In this document: one piece after another, positions 26,474 through 35,678 of the stretch
Numbering within the stretch: position 1 is the first letter of the stretch
Layout: the number at the start of each line of letters is the position of its first letter
Assembly (NCBI RefSeq): GCF_013744875.1
Contig: NZ_CP059399.1
Location: forward strand, 3,038,001 to 3,102,000
Source: Nocardia huaxiensis
GTDB lineage: Bacteria > Actinomycetota > Actinomycetes > Mycobacteriales > Mycobacteriaceae
Direction: 5' to 3'
Length of the DNA: 64,000 nt
Translations under genes and position numbers: made by a program
Notes under the pieces: generated by a model
Told to the model about the DNA's origin: nothing
What the model saw: only the letters and a program-made list of their open reading frames with translations
Databases searched by the model: none

Positions 26474-27253
26474 ATGGTTTTCGATCTACGCACCGCCGAC
26501 CTGAACGCCGTCAACAGCGCGACGAAGTACCCGTCCATCGCCACCTACCACCAGCTCGGTGAACGTGGCGCCCTGACGGATGTCGCGACCCCCTTCACCG
26601 GCACGGTCATCGGTACGGAAAAGGTCGACGGCACCAACTCGCGCGTGATCAGCCTCCCCGACGGCACCTGGCTGCTGGGCAGCCGCGAGGAACTGCTGTG
26701 CGCCAAAGGCGATCTCATCGGCAACCCCGCGCAGGGCATCGTCGCGGCGCTGCGCGAATTCGCCGACGGCCTGGAACCCGCCCGCGGCGTGGTCCGCGTC
26801 CATTACCTGGAGCTCTACGGGGGCAAGATCACCGCGGCGAGCAAGCAGTACACCGGCGCCCGCTCCGTCGGGTACCGCCTCTTCGACATGATCGAGCTCC
26901 ACGACTACGAGTCCATCCTCGCCATGGCACCGGCAGAGATCTCCGCCTGGCGCGAATCCGGCGGCCAGCCCTTCCTGCCCGAATCGGCCCTGACCGCAGC
27001 AGCCGACCAGGCCGGCCTGGAACTGACCCCACGCCTGTTCGCCCTGAACGCCACCGACCTACCCACCGAAATCGAGGCAACCCGAGACTTCCTCACCACC
27101 CACCTGCCCACCACCCGCTGCGCCCTGGACGACGCCGCCGCGGGCCACCCCGAAGGCATCGTGCTGCGAACGGCAGACCGCTCCGTCATCGCCAAGGCCC
27201 GCTTCGAGGACTACGACCGCACCCTCCGCCGCAGACAGCCTGCCGCCCGCTGA
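26474..27253 (+). CDS. RNA ligase of the T4 Rnl2-like type
   Basis: 259 aa. Nucleotidyltransferase motifs appear in order: N-terminal KYPSIATYH (Rnl2-like start), motif I EKVDGTNSR with lysine K50 as the predicted AMP-accepting residue, motif III HYLELYGGKI (E111), motif IIIa YRLFDM (D137), motif IV EGIVLR (E225), and motif V IAKARFEDY with K239. These support a complete ATP-dependent ligase core joining 3'-OH and 5'-phosphate RNA ends. No C-terminal specificity domain is visible beyond about 15 residues. No kinase, phosphatase, Hen1 or RtcB-like partner is nearby, so it stands alone. Role (RNA repair, tRNA or defence) is unknown. Confidence 0.82.
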   Translation: MVFDLRTADLNAVNSATKYPSIATYHQLGERGALTDVATPFTGTVIGTEKVDGTNSRVISLPDGTWLLGSREELLCAKGDLIGNPAQGIVAALREFADGLEPARGVVRVHYLELYGGKITAASKQYTGARSVGYRLFDMIELHDYESILAMAPAEISAWRESGGQPFLPESALTAAADQAGLELTPRLFALNATDLPTEIEATRDFLTTHLPTTRCALDDAAAGHPEGIVLRTADRSVIAKARFEDYDRTLRRRQPAAR

Positions 27254-27392
27254 CTCTCCGGTGCCGTCCGCAACACGCCGTGCGGCACACGGGGAGGCGG
27301 TATGTGCGCGCGTGTCAGGGGTATCGGGTCGGGTGGGGGCGGCGGGATAATTCTCTCCTGCGGAAATGCTCTTCTATCAGGGGGTTGGGGTC

Positions 27393-28688
27393 ATGGCCCG
27401 CACTCTTCCTTTCTTCGGTGATGCTTGGCCGCTGCTGCGGGATCCGGTGGGGTTTCTGGCGGGGTTGCCTGCGCGTGGGGAGTTGGTGTGGCTCAAGTTG
27501 GGGCCGATGCCGATGGTGATGCTCTGTGATCCGGAGCTGACCTATCGGGTTCTCAAGGATGACAACACCTTTGACAAGGGTGGGCCGTTCTTCGATCGGT
27601 TGAGCGATTTGTTCGGGGATGGGGTGGGGACCTGTCCGCGGTCGAAGCATCGGCGGTTGCGGCGGCTGGTGCAGCCGGCATTCCGGCCGGCGCAGATGCA
27701 GCGGTACGAGGTGGTGATGCGGGAGGAGGCCGATCGGATGGTCGAATCCTGGAATGCGGGAGGGGATTTCGATGTGAGCCGGGCGTCGATGGCGTATACC
27801 GGGCGGATCGTGTTCCGGACATTGTTCTCGGCGTCGCTGACCGAGGAGTTGTTGAACGGGGCGCTGACCGATCTGGACGACTTCGTGGCCGAGGTGCCAC
27901 GGCGCATGCTCACCCCGGATTGGATGGCGCGGCTGCCATTGCCCAGCAATCGGCGGTGGCATCGGACGATCGCGGGACTGCGCGACGCCGTCGACGGGAT
28001 CATCGAGCAGCGGCGGCGGCAGACCACCACCGACGAATCGGATCTGCTGGCCAGCATGATCCTGTCGCACGACGAGGAAGGCGGGTGGCTCACCGACGCC
28101 GAACTCACCGACCAGGCCGTCACCTTCCTGGCCACCGGAACGGAAACCAGCGCAACAACTTTGGCGTGGGCCATGTATCTGCTGGCCACCCATCCCAAGG
28201 TGCAGCAGGACCTGCGCGACCAGGTGTCCGCCTCCGGCCCCACCTCCCTGTCGGATTCCGAGAACGACACAACGGCCCTGTGCCACCGCATAATTCACGA
28301 ATCCCTGCGCATGTACACCCCACCCTGGATGCTCACCCGCGTCACCACCACCGACACCACCCTGGGGGAACACCACATCCCCGCCGGCACCGCCATCGCC
28401 TACAGCCCCTACATCCCCCACCGCAACCCCGACCTCTACCCCGACCCCGACACCTTCGATCCGGACCGCTGGATCGCCCGATCACCCTCCACCCCTTGCT
28501 CTTTCCTCCCCTTCGGCGACGGCCCCCGCGGCTGCATAGGCAACCGCTTCGCCTACCTCGAACTGACCGCCGCCCTGCAGGCCATAGCCGCCCGCTGGGA
28601 ACTCCACACCCGCACCGACGCCCCCCTGCACCCCCGCATCGGCACCACCGTCGCCCCGCACGGCCTCCGCCTGCGAGTCACCGCGTAG
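27393..28688 (+). CDS. Cytochrome P450 (pentalenene-oxygenase-like general type)
   Basis: 431 aa from ATG 27393, where the sequence becomes the P450 N-terminal pattern LPFFGDAWPLLRDPVGFL; a start at 27366 adds nine residues. The I-helix is ATGTETSATT, the K-helix ESLR is followed by MYTPPW, the PERF-like region is FDPDRW, and the haem loop is PFGDGPRGCIGNRFA. The FDPDRW and RGCIGN pattern resembles the CYP subgroup with bacterial terpene oxygenases such as pentalenene oxygenase, and eukaryote-like P450s, rather than CYP107-type enzymes. It needs external redox partners. It is convergent with the DUF1772-type gene; the upstream RNA ligase is probably separate. Confidence 0.9.
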   Translation: MARTLPFFGDAWPLLRDPVGFLAGLPARGELVWLKLGPMPMVMLCDPELTYRVLKDDNTFDKGGPFFDRLSDLFGDGVGTCPRSKHRRLRRLVQPAFRPAQMQRYEVVMREEADRMVESWNAGGDFDVSRASMAYTGRIVFRTLFSASLTEELLNGALTDLDDFVAEVPRRMLTPDWMARLPLPSNRRWHRTIAGLRDAVDGIIEQRRRQTTTDESDLLASMILSHDEEGGWLTDAELTDQAVTFLATGTETSATTLAWAMYLLATHPKVQQDLRDQVSASGPTSLSDSENDTTALCHRIIHESLRMYTPPWMLTRVTTTDTTLGEHHIPAGTAIAYSPYIPHRNPDLYPDPDTFDPDRWIARSPSTPCSFLPFGDGPRGCIGNRFAYLELTAALQAIAARWELHTRTDAPLHPRIGTTVAPHGLRLRVTA

Positions 28689-28719
28689 CGCCGCGACCGG
28701 TGCGGTTTCGGGTTCGAGT

Positions 28720-29196
28720 TCAGAACAGGATCAGCGCTGCGCACAGCCCGGCGAGGGCGGTGAACTGCAGGCCGATCCGGTATTTCAAGATGCTGTCCCA
28801 CCTGTCCTGCAGCGCACGGGCATTGGCCGGAATGATCCCGCTCTGCGCGGCTGCCGTCTGCTGCGCATTGATCGGCTTGGCAATACGAACGTAGAACCCG
28901 AGCCAGGTAACCAGCGCCACCAGTGCGACCCCCGCTCCCGCGGCGGCCCCGATCTGTCCCGCTCCCAATGCGATCGCCAGTGTGAGCACCGCGGCCACCA
29001 CCCCGCTCACGCCGAAGAACGGCATTCGCCTGTCGCCGTAGTAATGCCCCCACCCCGCACTGACGGTCACGGTCGCATCATCCAGCCGTCGATACACCGA
29101 CCGACTGATCACGGCCGCACAAACATCGGTGCCATAGATAACCGCATTGGTGAGAACCGCGGCAACAGCGACGATCTGGCCGGCAACGATGAGCAT
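28720..29196 (-). CDS. DUF1772-like small membrane protein
   Basis: 158 aa from ATG 29196, with GGGAG upstream; the frame to 29256 would run into the operator region. Four membrane helices: N-terminal VAGQIVAVAAVLTNAVIYGT, FFGVSGVVAAVLTLAIALGA, AGAGVALVALVTWLGFYVRI, and the C-terminal LQFTALAGLCAALILF. Between helices 3 and 4 is the family-like loop with WDSILKYR. DUF1772 proteins include anthrone-oxygenase-like and noxA-type proteins of unclear reaction. Two identical CTAGC-N3-GCTAG dyads lie 23-85 bp upstream of the start, so it is probably tightly repressed and induced by a regulator not encoded next to it. Confidence 0.75.
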   Translation of the reverse strand: MLIVAGQIVAVAAVLTNAVIYGTDVCAAVISRSVYRRLDDATVTVSAGWGHYYGDRRMPFFGVSGVVAAVLTLAIALGAGQIGAAAGAGVALVALVTWLGFYVRIAKPINAQQTAAAQSGIIPANARALQDRWDSILKYRIGLQFTALAGLCAALILF

Positions 29197-29218
29197 CCTC
29201 AGCTCCCTCTCTTGAAAT

Positions 29219-29231
29219 CTAGCAACGCTAG
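29219..29231. promoter_or_regulatory. Operator-like dyad CTAGC-AAC-GCTAG
   Basis: Perfect 5-bp arms with 3-bp centre, 23 bp upstream of the DUF1772-like start. The same dyad occurs 50 bp further away. TetR- and MarR-type regulators bind such sites. Confidence 0.6.
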
Positions 29232-29268
29232 GAACTGAAGCAACGGTAACAGTCACCCGCCAGATTGT

Positions 29269-29281
29269 CTAGCGGCGCTAG
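29269..29281. promoter_or_regulatory. Operator-like dyad CTAGC-GGC-GCTAG
   Basis: Second copy; here the palindrome extends one base each side (TCTAGC and GCTAGA, 29268-29282). Centre-to-centre spacing to the first copy is 50 bp, close to five helical turns, suggesting two dimers on one DNA face. Confidence 0.6.
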
Positions 29282-29356
29282 ATTTTTGGCCCGAGCGCAG
29301 CCGCGGCATCACCGTCGGCGGAGTGCGAACTGGCGGTGAGCGCGCCGGACCCGGGC

Positions 29357-29644
29357 TCAGAGTTCGTCGAGGGTGAGGTAGCCGTCTTGAAGGGCTCGGG
29401 CCAGGAGGGCGGCCTTGGTGGGGGCGGGGCGGCCCACGTGGTGGTATTTGTCGCGGATTCGGGCTATGTGGGTGTTGACGGTGCCTGGGGAGATGAAGAG
29501 TTGGTGGCAGACTTCGGATTTGGAGTCGCAGAGGATCCAGGCCAGGAGGACTTGGAGTTCTCGGGGGCTGAGGGTGGGGACCTGGCGGGGGGTGGTGGTG
29601 AGCACGACGTGTCCTTTCGCCGGGCCTGGCGGGCTCTGTTCCAT
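29357..29644 (-). CDS. Single-domain LuxR-type HTH protein
   Basis: About 95 aa if started at the ATG at 29644 (MEQSPPGPAKG); the open frame continues to 29761 but then overlaps more of the divergent gene and adds a proline-rich, unlikely segment. Nearly the whole protein is one LuxR/GerE HTH: LSPRELQVLLAWILCDSKSE, then FISPGTVNTHIARIRDKYHH, then TKAALLARALQDGYL. There is no receiver or sensor domain, as in stand-alone regulators like GerE. It is divergent from the beta-propeller membrane protein (starts 29782), so it is a candidate regulator of that locus. Confidence 0.8.
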   Translation of the reverse strand: MEQSPPGPAKGHVVLTTTPRQVPTLSPRELQVLLAWILCDSKSEVCHQLFISPGTVNTHIARIRDKYHHVGRPAPTKAALLARALQDGYLTLDEL

Positions 29645-29781
29645 GGTCCCCGATGCGGGTGGGGGAGAACAGGTGCATTGGTCATCGTTCAGCGTTTGTC
29701 GGTTGGTCGGCGGATACCGGTGCGGGCGTGGGGGTGCCACAGTGGAGTGGGTCAGATTCACCGGATGCCAGTGAGCTCAGC

Positions 29782-32016
29782 ATGTTCGGCCGCTACGAGG
29801 AGACGGTTCGGGCCGGGGAGGGTGTGTCCGCGCCGCCGCGGGCGCCCGGCTCGCTGCTCACTCCTACGCTGCTGATTTTCCTGACGGTGTCGGCGCTGGT
29901 GCTGACCGGCGGGGTGGTGGCGGTCTACTTCGAGAGCGCGAGCCGCGGTGCGGGGCAGGCGCTGCCGGGGCAGTTGCGGAATACCTATCCGACCATGCCC
30001 ACGGCGGAATGGAAGGCCGAGGCCGCGAAGGTGGCCACCAATCTCGTGTACGTGCGGCCGGACCCTACGTCCATGCAATACCTGTCGCCCGGATTCATCG
30101 ACCTGGGCGACCTGCTGATCAGCACACTCGTGGTGAAGAACAGTGATGTGGATCCGCTGCTGGTCGCGATCGATTCGCGGACGGGTGCGGTGCGCTGGCA
30201 GACGCTGATCGAGATGTACCCGCACAAACCGTCGTGCGCCACGCAGGCCGTGAACGGATTGCTGCCGTGCATCGGCGGGGATGCCGTGCACTTCTTCCGG
30301 CTGTCGGACGGAACCGTCGATCACGCGCTGCCGGTGGGGGAGGTGTCGCGGGTGGAGGTGATCGGCGCAGACGTCGTGACCGCCGGATATCGCGAAATGT
30401 CCAGGGGGACACCGGAGAACCTGACGGCCCGCTGGCATCGGACCTACCCGCAGGAGCCGGGGGACTGCCCCGGATCGGGAGATTCGCAGCAGTTCGGGGT
30501 CACCGATCGGTTCATCTATTTCGGCAGCGATGTGGGAGCGGTGGTGGCCGATGCCGCCACCGGACAGCAGGTGATCGACAGCCAATTGCAGGGCATCGCC
30601 GTGTATCCCGGGCAGGGGCTCGTCGGACGGCGGTGCTCCGGGACCACGGTGGAGACGGTTGTGCTGGACGAATCCGGGAGAACATTGCGCACGCACGCCG
30701 GTGATGGCTGGCCCGCCCGGCCCTCGCTGCTCACGAAACAGGATCGCGGACCGTACGTGATCGGCGGCAGGGCATACGATTTCGCGCGCGGTGCCGAACA
30801 ATGGAGTGTCGACGCCGACGGTGCGCGCATGGTCGGGGATCTGATCCTCGCCGTCGAATCCGGGACGATGACCGGCTACAACCGGAACACCGGTGAGCAG
30901 ATGTGGGCCACCGCGACGCCGGGGGATCCCGTCACCTCCGATGGTGAACGCGTGCTGTGCTCGTCGGACAGTGGCGTCACCGCCGTGGAGATGCGAACCG
31001 GGCGGACCGCCTGGACGCAGCACAGCGTGACCTCGCGCGGAATCGCCCCCGCGGGAACGGGATTCGCGGAGGGGACGGCGGACAGCATCATCTTCTACCC
31101 GCCGACCGGCGGCGCCGCGCATGCGCCCGGCCCGCTCACCACGGGCGTGGCCGCCTCCGAGAACTCGGCCGAGGGCAGCCGGCTGGTCACCAAGTGCGGG
31201 AAGGTTCCGGTCCTGCGGCCGGTGTCCTACCGCACCGACACCGGGGCGCTCATAGTGAAATTCGAGATCAAGGCCGCCTGCTCGACCGGGGATGTGGTGT
31301 CCACCAGTGCTTTACGGATCACTGTCACGGCGGGCGGACAAGTGATCGCCTCCGGGGTCTTCGACTTCGGAGACAGCCCGATGTATCTGCCGCGCACCGA
31401 CAACTCCGCGGGTACGACGCTGCGCGAATTCCGTTATCCGCTGGGCAGTTTCTGGCAGTTGCCGACCGGTTCCGGGCCGAGCGGCGATCAGGTCGTCGAA
31501 TGCGAGGACCAGGGCACCAGTCGTGGACCTGAGCGCGGTGAGCCGCCCAGCACGTCGGCCGGTGGCACGCCCCTCACCGCGGTCCGGTCGGTGCTGCCCG
31601 CCGGGAAGGACTCCGACACGGTGAGCCTGGCGGCGCTGCGCGCTCGCGCCGACGCCGACAAGGCCACTGTCGCAGCGGATCTCGCGGACCGCTGGGTTCC
31701 GCAGATCTCCTCGAAGCGGGTGAATCTGGTCGCGCCGGATGTGGACGGGCAGATGGTGACCTGGTACGCCACCGACATCCTGAACCAGCACCTGCGCATG
31801 CGGTTGCAGTACCCGAATGTGCGGCTGGTGTGGAGCAACGAGTGGCGCAGTTTCGATCTCGACGGCTGGTGGGTGACGCTGGCCGGGGTCACCAGCACCG
31901 ATGCCGATTCCGCCAACCGCTGGTGCGACAGCAATGGCATCCCGACCGACGAGTGTTTCGCCAAAATCGTGAGCAATTCCCGTGATTCGACCGGCACCAC
32001 CAGGTACCGCCGCTAG
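29782..32016 (+). CDS. Membrane-anchored PQQ-like beta-propeller protein
   Basis: About 744 aa from ATG 29782 (MFGRYEE); the open frame reaches back to 29653 over the divergent LuxR gene, so the start is uncertain. One N-terminal membrane helix (LLTPTLLIFLTVSALVLTGG, then VVAVYF) anchors a large exterior part. Repeated blades are recognisable: LVAIDSRTGAVRWQT, AVVADAATGQQVID, MTGYNRNTGEQMWAT and VTAVEMRTGRTAWTQ, typical of PQQ/quinoprotein-like propellers, with no visible catalytic set. Residues near the C-terminus (WVPQISSKRVNLVAPDVDGQ, then YPNVRLVWSNEW) form a domain seen outside actinobacterial kinases. It is followed 15 bp later by a polytopic protein, hence an operon. Ligand unknown. 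Confidence 0.75.
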   Translation: MFGRYEETVRAGEGVSAPPRAPGSLLTPTLLIFLTVSALVLTGGVVAVYFESASRGAGQALPGQLRNTYPTMPTAEWKAEAAKVATNLVYVRPDPTSMQYLSPGFIDLGDLLISTLVVKNSDVDPLLVAIDSRTGAVRWQTLIEMYPHKPSCATQAVNGLLPCIGGDAVHFFRLSDGTVDHALPVGEVSRVEVIGADVVTAGYREMSRGTPENLTARWHRTYPQEPGDCPGSGDSQQFGVTDRFIYFGSDVGAVVADAATGQQVIDSQLQGIAVYPGQGLVGRRCSGTTVETVVLDESGRTLRTHAGDGWPARPSLLTKQDRGPYVIGGRAYDFARGAEQWSVDADGARMVGDLILAVESGTMTGYNRNTGEQMWATATPGDPVTSDGERVLCSSDSGVTAVEMRTGRTAWTQHSVTSRGIAPAGTGFAEGTADSIIFYPPTGGAAHAPGPLTTGVAASENSAEGSRLVTKCGKVPVLRPVSYRTDTGALIVKFEIKAACSTGDVVSTSALRITVTAGGQVIASGVFDFGDSPMYLPRTDNSAGTTLREFRYPLGSFWQLPTGSGPSGDQVVECEDQGTSRGPERGEPPSTSAGGTPLTAVRSVLPAGKDSDTVSLAALRARADADKATVAADLADRWVPQISSKRVNLVAPDVDGQMVTWYATDILNQHLRMRLQYPNVRLVWSNEWRSFDLDGWWVTLAGVTSTDADSANRWCDSNGIPTDECFAKIVSNSRDSTGTTRYRR

Positions 32017-32031
32017 CGAGGAGGTCGTGCG

Positions 32032-34224
32032 GTGTATCCATCGGGAATGAGCGGGCCCGCCTATGTGCGGCCGCCCAGCGGGGTGACCGCCGTCTTCGCG
32101 GCGATATTGGCATTGCTCGGCGGGGGAGCCGGGGCGATCGGCGTGCTGGCCTTCCTGTCCTTCGTCGAGGAGCTCGGCGGGGTGGACCAGGCCGCCGGAT
32201 ATCTGCGCGGATTCGGACCGGACTGGTGGGAGGCGGTGGTCGTCGGCGGGCAGATCAGCAATGCCGTCTCCGCGATCCTGCTGCTGGCCGGTGCCATACA
32301 GCTGTTCCGGCGGCGGCTGTCCGGACGCACCATGATCATCTGGGGCTGTCTGCTCGTCATCGCGACCGGCATCGCCGGACTGATTGCGTCGCAGGCGGTG
32401 GTGAACTCCTGGCGCAACGGCATCGGCGGCGAATACTTCTCCGGCGAATACAGCGAGCTCATTCGCGGCGCGAGCCTGTCCTCGGCGGGAATCTCGCTGG
32501 GGCTGTTGATCTTTCCACTGGTCACGCTGATCCTCGCGGCAGCGCCGCCCACCCGGCGCTGGTGCGACTTCCGCGTCGTGGCGCTGCCGCCGGGCACGCC
32601 CGCGCCCTTCTACTTCCAGGCTCCGTCCGGCCCGGTCCCGATCGTGCCAACGCAGCAGCCGAATCCGGTTGCGTCACAACCCTATCGACCACCGGTGGTG
32701 CCGTCGCAACCGCGTATGCCGGTAGCCGTCCTACTGGGTGATATCTCGACGGCCGATCGGGTCCGGGATGGCGTCGCGGTGGTGCTGCTGTCGGCGGCGT
32801 GGCTGCTGCCGTGGAATCGACGTGTGGATCTGCCGGGTGGGAACGGACAGGCGTCGGTGCGCGCCATGATCGTTTTCACGACCTTGCTCGCGCTGGTGGC
32901 GGTCGCGGTGCCGTATCTGTCCCGTCTCGGTGCGTGGGCGCGGGAGTGGAGTGCCGCCCGGTCGCGTGTGGTCCAAATACTGGCGCTCGCACCGTATCTG
33001 ATCCTGATCGGCGGATTCTTCATCGCCGATGTGGCCTCGGCGCGGTACCTGTTCGAGGCGCAGGCCCCGGCCGGTCCGGGGACCGGACCGGCCGTGTGGG
33101 CCGGTGCGGCGGGCGCGATGCTGGCGATTCAGCCGCGAACGGTACAGGGCGACAAGGGTGTTCCGCTGTGGTGGGGGCAGGCGGCGCGGGCGGTGCTGTG
33201 GGGCGCCGCCGTGCTGGCGCTGCTGTCCGGGCTGCTGGCTGTCCTCGCCCAGGCGATGGACTCGGAGGCTGGTTCGGAGGATGTCGCGGCTGTCTTCGCC
33301 CTGCGGACGATGCTCGCCGTGGGTGTCGCCGCAATTGCCGCCACCGGGCTGGGGATCGACGAGACCGCGTGGCGGATCGCCGTACTCGCCTACGGTGCGG
33401 CGGTTCTCGTCGTCGGTGTGCTGGACGCGCTGTTCGGGACCGGCGGCATCGAGTTCTTCGGCGGTGCGGGCTTCTGCGCCTGCCTGCTCTGGTGTGTGGC
33501 CGCCGCGGTCGCCGTCGCTGCCCCGCGCGACCCGGACGCCGTGCGGCACACCGGCCATGTCCTCGTGGCCGCCTGCCGTAATGTGCTGATACTCATTGCG
33601 TTTCAAGCCTTCTTCGATGGCGCGGCAACAGTGCTCGGGGCACTCGGTGCAGCCCGCGAGATCGGGGTGGGCCTCGTCGTCGCCGTGTTGTCGGCGGTGA
33701 TACTGGCGGCCGCCGCGACGGGCGCGCACATGTTGCGGCCCTGGGCATTACCCGGCCGGGACCCGCGTATCCCGCGACTGGTCTCGATGGTGGCGTGCGC
33801 CGTGATCGTGGTGCTTTCGGTGTGGCGGGCGGTCACCGGTCCAGCGCTCGACGCGGAGGTGACCACTGGCCCGGTCGTGCTCGTCCTGTCCGCGGTCATT
33901 GCCGTGGTGCTGGTCGCGGCCGCCCCGGTGACCGCGCTGTACGGCGAGAAGCCGCTGCTCGCCGAACTCTCGGCCGCTCTGCACGCCGCGCTCGCGGCTC
34001 CGGGCCCGGTCTCGGACGATCCCGATCACCAGGCCGTCACCGACCCGAACACGCCGGAGGCGCGTCTCGCCCGCATCGCGCAGCGCCGCCCGGACCTGCG
34101 CGCCGCCGTCGCCGCACACCCGCATACGCGGCGTGGACTGCTGGAATGGCTGGCCGCCCAGGGCGATCCCGAGGTCGCGCGGATCGTCGCGGGCCGCAGC
34201 GGAGGTTTCACGCAACCCCGGTGA
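32032..34224 (+). CDS. Polytopic membrane protein with C-terminal LRV-like (variant leucine-rich) tail
   Basis: 730 aa from GTG 32032 behind GAGGAGG. About 16 hydrophobic helices in two groups: four at 15-180, then a proline-rich cytoplasmic linker (PPGTPAPFYFQAPSGPVPIV and onward, about 185-235), then a large second bundle. The last 60 residues are soluble: TPEARLARIAQRRPDLRAAV, AAHPHTRRGLLEWLAAQGDP, EVARIV. This is the variant leucine-rich repeat found in many actinobacterial signalling proteins, probably a protein-binding module. It lies 15 bp after the beta-propeller gene, so the two likely form a surface complex with an exterior propeller and interior LRV tail. Function is unknown. Confidence 0.75.
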   Translation: MYPSGMSGPAYVRPPSGVTAVFAAILALLGGGAGAIGVLAFLSFVEELGGVDQAAGYLRGFGPDWWEAVVVGGQISNAVSAILLLAGAIQLFRRRLSGRTMIIWGCLLVIATGIAGLIASQAVVNSWRNGIGGEYFSGEYSELIRGASLSSAGISLGLLIFPLVTLILAAAPPTRRWCDFRVVALPPGTPAPFYFQAPSGPVPIVPTQQPNPVASQPYRPPVVPSQPRMPVAVLLGDISTADRVRDGVAVVLLSAAWLLPWNRRVDLPGGNGQASVRAMIVFTTLLALVAVAVPYLSRLGAWAREWSAARSRVVQILALAPYLILIGGFFIADVASARYLFEAQAPAGPGTGPAVWAGAAGAMLAIQPRTVQGDKGVPLWWGQAARAVLWGAAVLALLSGLLAVLAQAMDSEAGSEDVAAVFALRTMLAVGVAAIAATGLGIDETAWRIAVLAYGAAVLVVGVLDALFGTGGIEFFGGAGFCACLLWCVAAAVAVAAPRDPDAVRHTGHVLVAACRNVLILIAFQAFFDGAATVLGALGAAREIGVGLVVAVLSAVILAAAATGAHMLRPWALPGRDPRIPRLVSMVACAVIVVLSVWRAVTGPALDAEVTTGPVVLVLSAVIAVVLVAAAPVTALYGEKPLLAELSAALHAALAAPGPVSDDPDHQAVTDPNTPEARLARIAQRRPDLRAAVAAHPHTRRGLLEWLAAQGDPEVARIVAGRSGGFTQPR

Positions 34225-34249
34225 GCGATCGGACCGCACCTCATCCGTG

Positions 34250-35659
34250 ATGGGCGACGTGCCCGCCGCCGGTCTCGGCTTGACTCGCGCTGTGCGAAAG
34301 ATGCTGATTCCGCTCGCCCTGGCACAGTTCATCTGCAGCTTCGCCGGCTCGAGCATGAATGTGATGATCACCGATATCGGGACGGATCTGCACACCACGG
34401 TCGCAGGGGTGCAGCTGGCGATCACGGTCTTCCTGCTGGTGATGGCCGCGCTCATGATTCCCGGCGGCGCGCTCACCGAACGCTGGGGGCGAAAACGCTG
34501 CTTCCAGCTGGGGCTGCTCATCTACGCGGCGGGCGCGTTGCTGAGCGCCGTCGCACCCGGTCTGGGCGTGCTCATCCTCGGCAACTCGATACTCGAGGGC
34601 GTGGGAACGGCCCTGCTCATCCCGCCGGTGTACATCCTGACCACCCTGCTGTTCACCGATACCGCCGCGCGCGCCGGGGCGTTCGGCCTGATCACCGGGA
34701 TGGGCGGGGTGGGGGCGGCGACCGGGCCGCTGATCGGCGGGGTGATCTCGACGACGATCTCCTGGCGGGCCGTCTTCCTGTTCCAGGTGCTGATCATCGT
34801 CGTCATCATGGCGCTGGGCCGGAGGATCTCCGATCCGCTGCCCGCCGTGCCGGATCGGCCGTTCGACCTGGTGGGGACCGTGCTGTCGGCGAGCGGCATG
34901 GTGTTCCTGGTGCTGGGAATCATGCAGGCGAACAATGGATTCAGCGTGATGATGCTGCAGATCGCGGTGGGCGTCCTGGTGCTGGCCGCCTTCGTGTTGC
35001 ACCTGCGTTCGCGTGAGCGGCTGGGCCGCCCGGTCCTGTTGTCGCTGAGCATGTTCGGCAACCGGACCTCGAATCTGGGTCTGATCACGCAGAACATCCA
35101 GTGGTTGCTGCTGATGGGCAGTTCCTTCGTCGTCGCCACCTATCTGCAGGTCGTGCGCGGCTTCAACGCCGTCGAGACGGGCGTGATCTGCACGGCCGCC
35201 ACCATTGGAATCCTGTGCAGCTCACTGCTGGCCGCGCGGTCGGCCCGAAATCATCCGGCGCGGGTGATGATCATCGCCGGCTTTCTGGTGACGATCGCGG
35301 GCATGGTGGTCCTGCTCGTCCTCGTGCGCGCCTGGCATTCGGCCTGGGCATTCACGCCCGGACTGCTGCTCACCGGTCTGGGCCTCGGCGCGATGCTGAC
35401 GCCCTCGGTCAATGTGGTCCAGTCGGCGTTCCCCGAAGATCAGCAGGGCGAGATATCGGGACTGTCCCGCGCGGTGTCGAATCTGGGTTCGGCCCTGGGT
35501 ACCAGCATCGCCGGCACGCTGCTGCTCGTCAGCCTGGCCACGCCCGGCCGGGCCTATCTGCTGGCGGTGGCCGTGCTGGTCGCTTTCGCGGTCGCCGGGC
35601 TGGTAGCGGCCTGGTTCCTGCCTGTCACCCAGCCGGAGCCGGTCGAGAATTCCGGCTAG
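34250..35659 (+). CDS. MFS transporter (drug exporter-like)
   Basis: 469 aa from ATG 34250; a GTG at 34247 is adjacent and no strong ribosome site is visible. 12-14 hydrophobic helices. Loop 2-3 carries the MFS motif A as GGALTERWGRKRCFQLG. FICSFAGSSMNVMITDIGTD resembles the first helix of the DHA2/EmrB group. The last third includes SGLSRAVSNLGSALGTSIAG, a common segment of this group. It exports an unknown toxic or natural compound by proton antiport. It is followed by TetR (62-bp gap with repeats) and a second MFS gene, so the TetR may control both. Confidence 0.85.
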   Translation: MGDVPAAGLGLTRAVRKMLIPLALAQFICSFAGSSMNVMITDIGTDLHTTVAGVQLAITVFLLVMAALMIPGGALTERWGRKRCFQLGLLIYAAGALLSAVAPGLGVLILGNSILEGVGTALLIPPVYILTTLLFTDTAARAGAFGLITGMGGVGAATGPLIGGVISTTISWRAVFLFQVLIIVVIMALGRRISDPLPAVPDRPFDLVGTVLSASGMVFLVLGIMQANNGFSVMMLQIAVGVLVLAAFVLHLRSRERLGRPVLLSLSMFGNRTSNLGLITQNIQWLLLMGSSFVVATYLQVVRGFNAVETGVICTAATIGILCSSLLAARSARNHPARVMIIAGFLVTIAGMVVLLVLVRAWHSAWAFTPGLLLTGLGLGAMLTPSVNVVQSAFPEDQQGEISGLSRAVSNLGSALGTSIAGTLLLVSLATPGRAYLLAVAVLVAFAVAGLVAAWFLPVTQPEPVENSG

Positions 35660-35678
35660 GTCGTCCACCGCGACGAAC

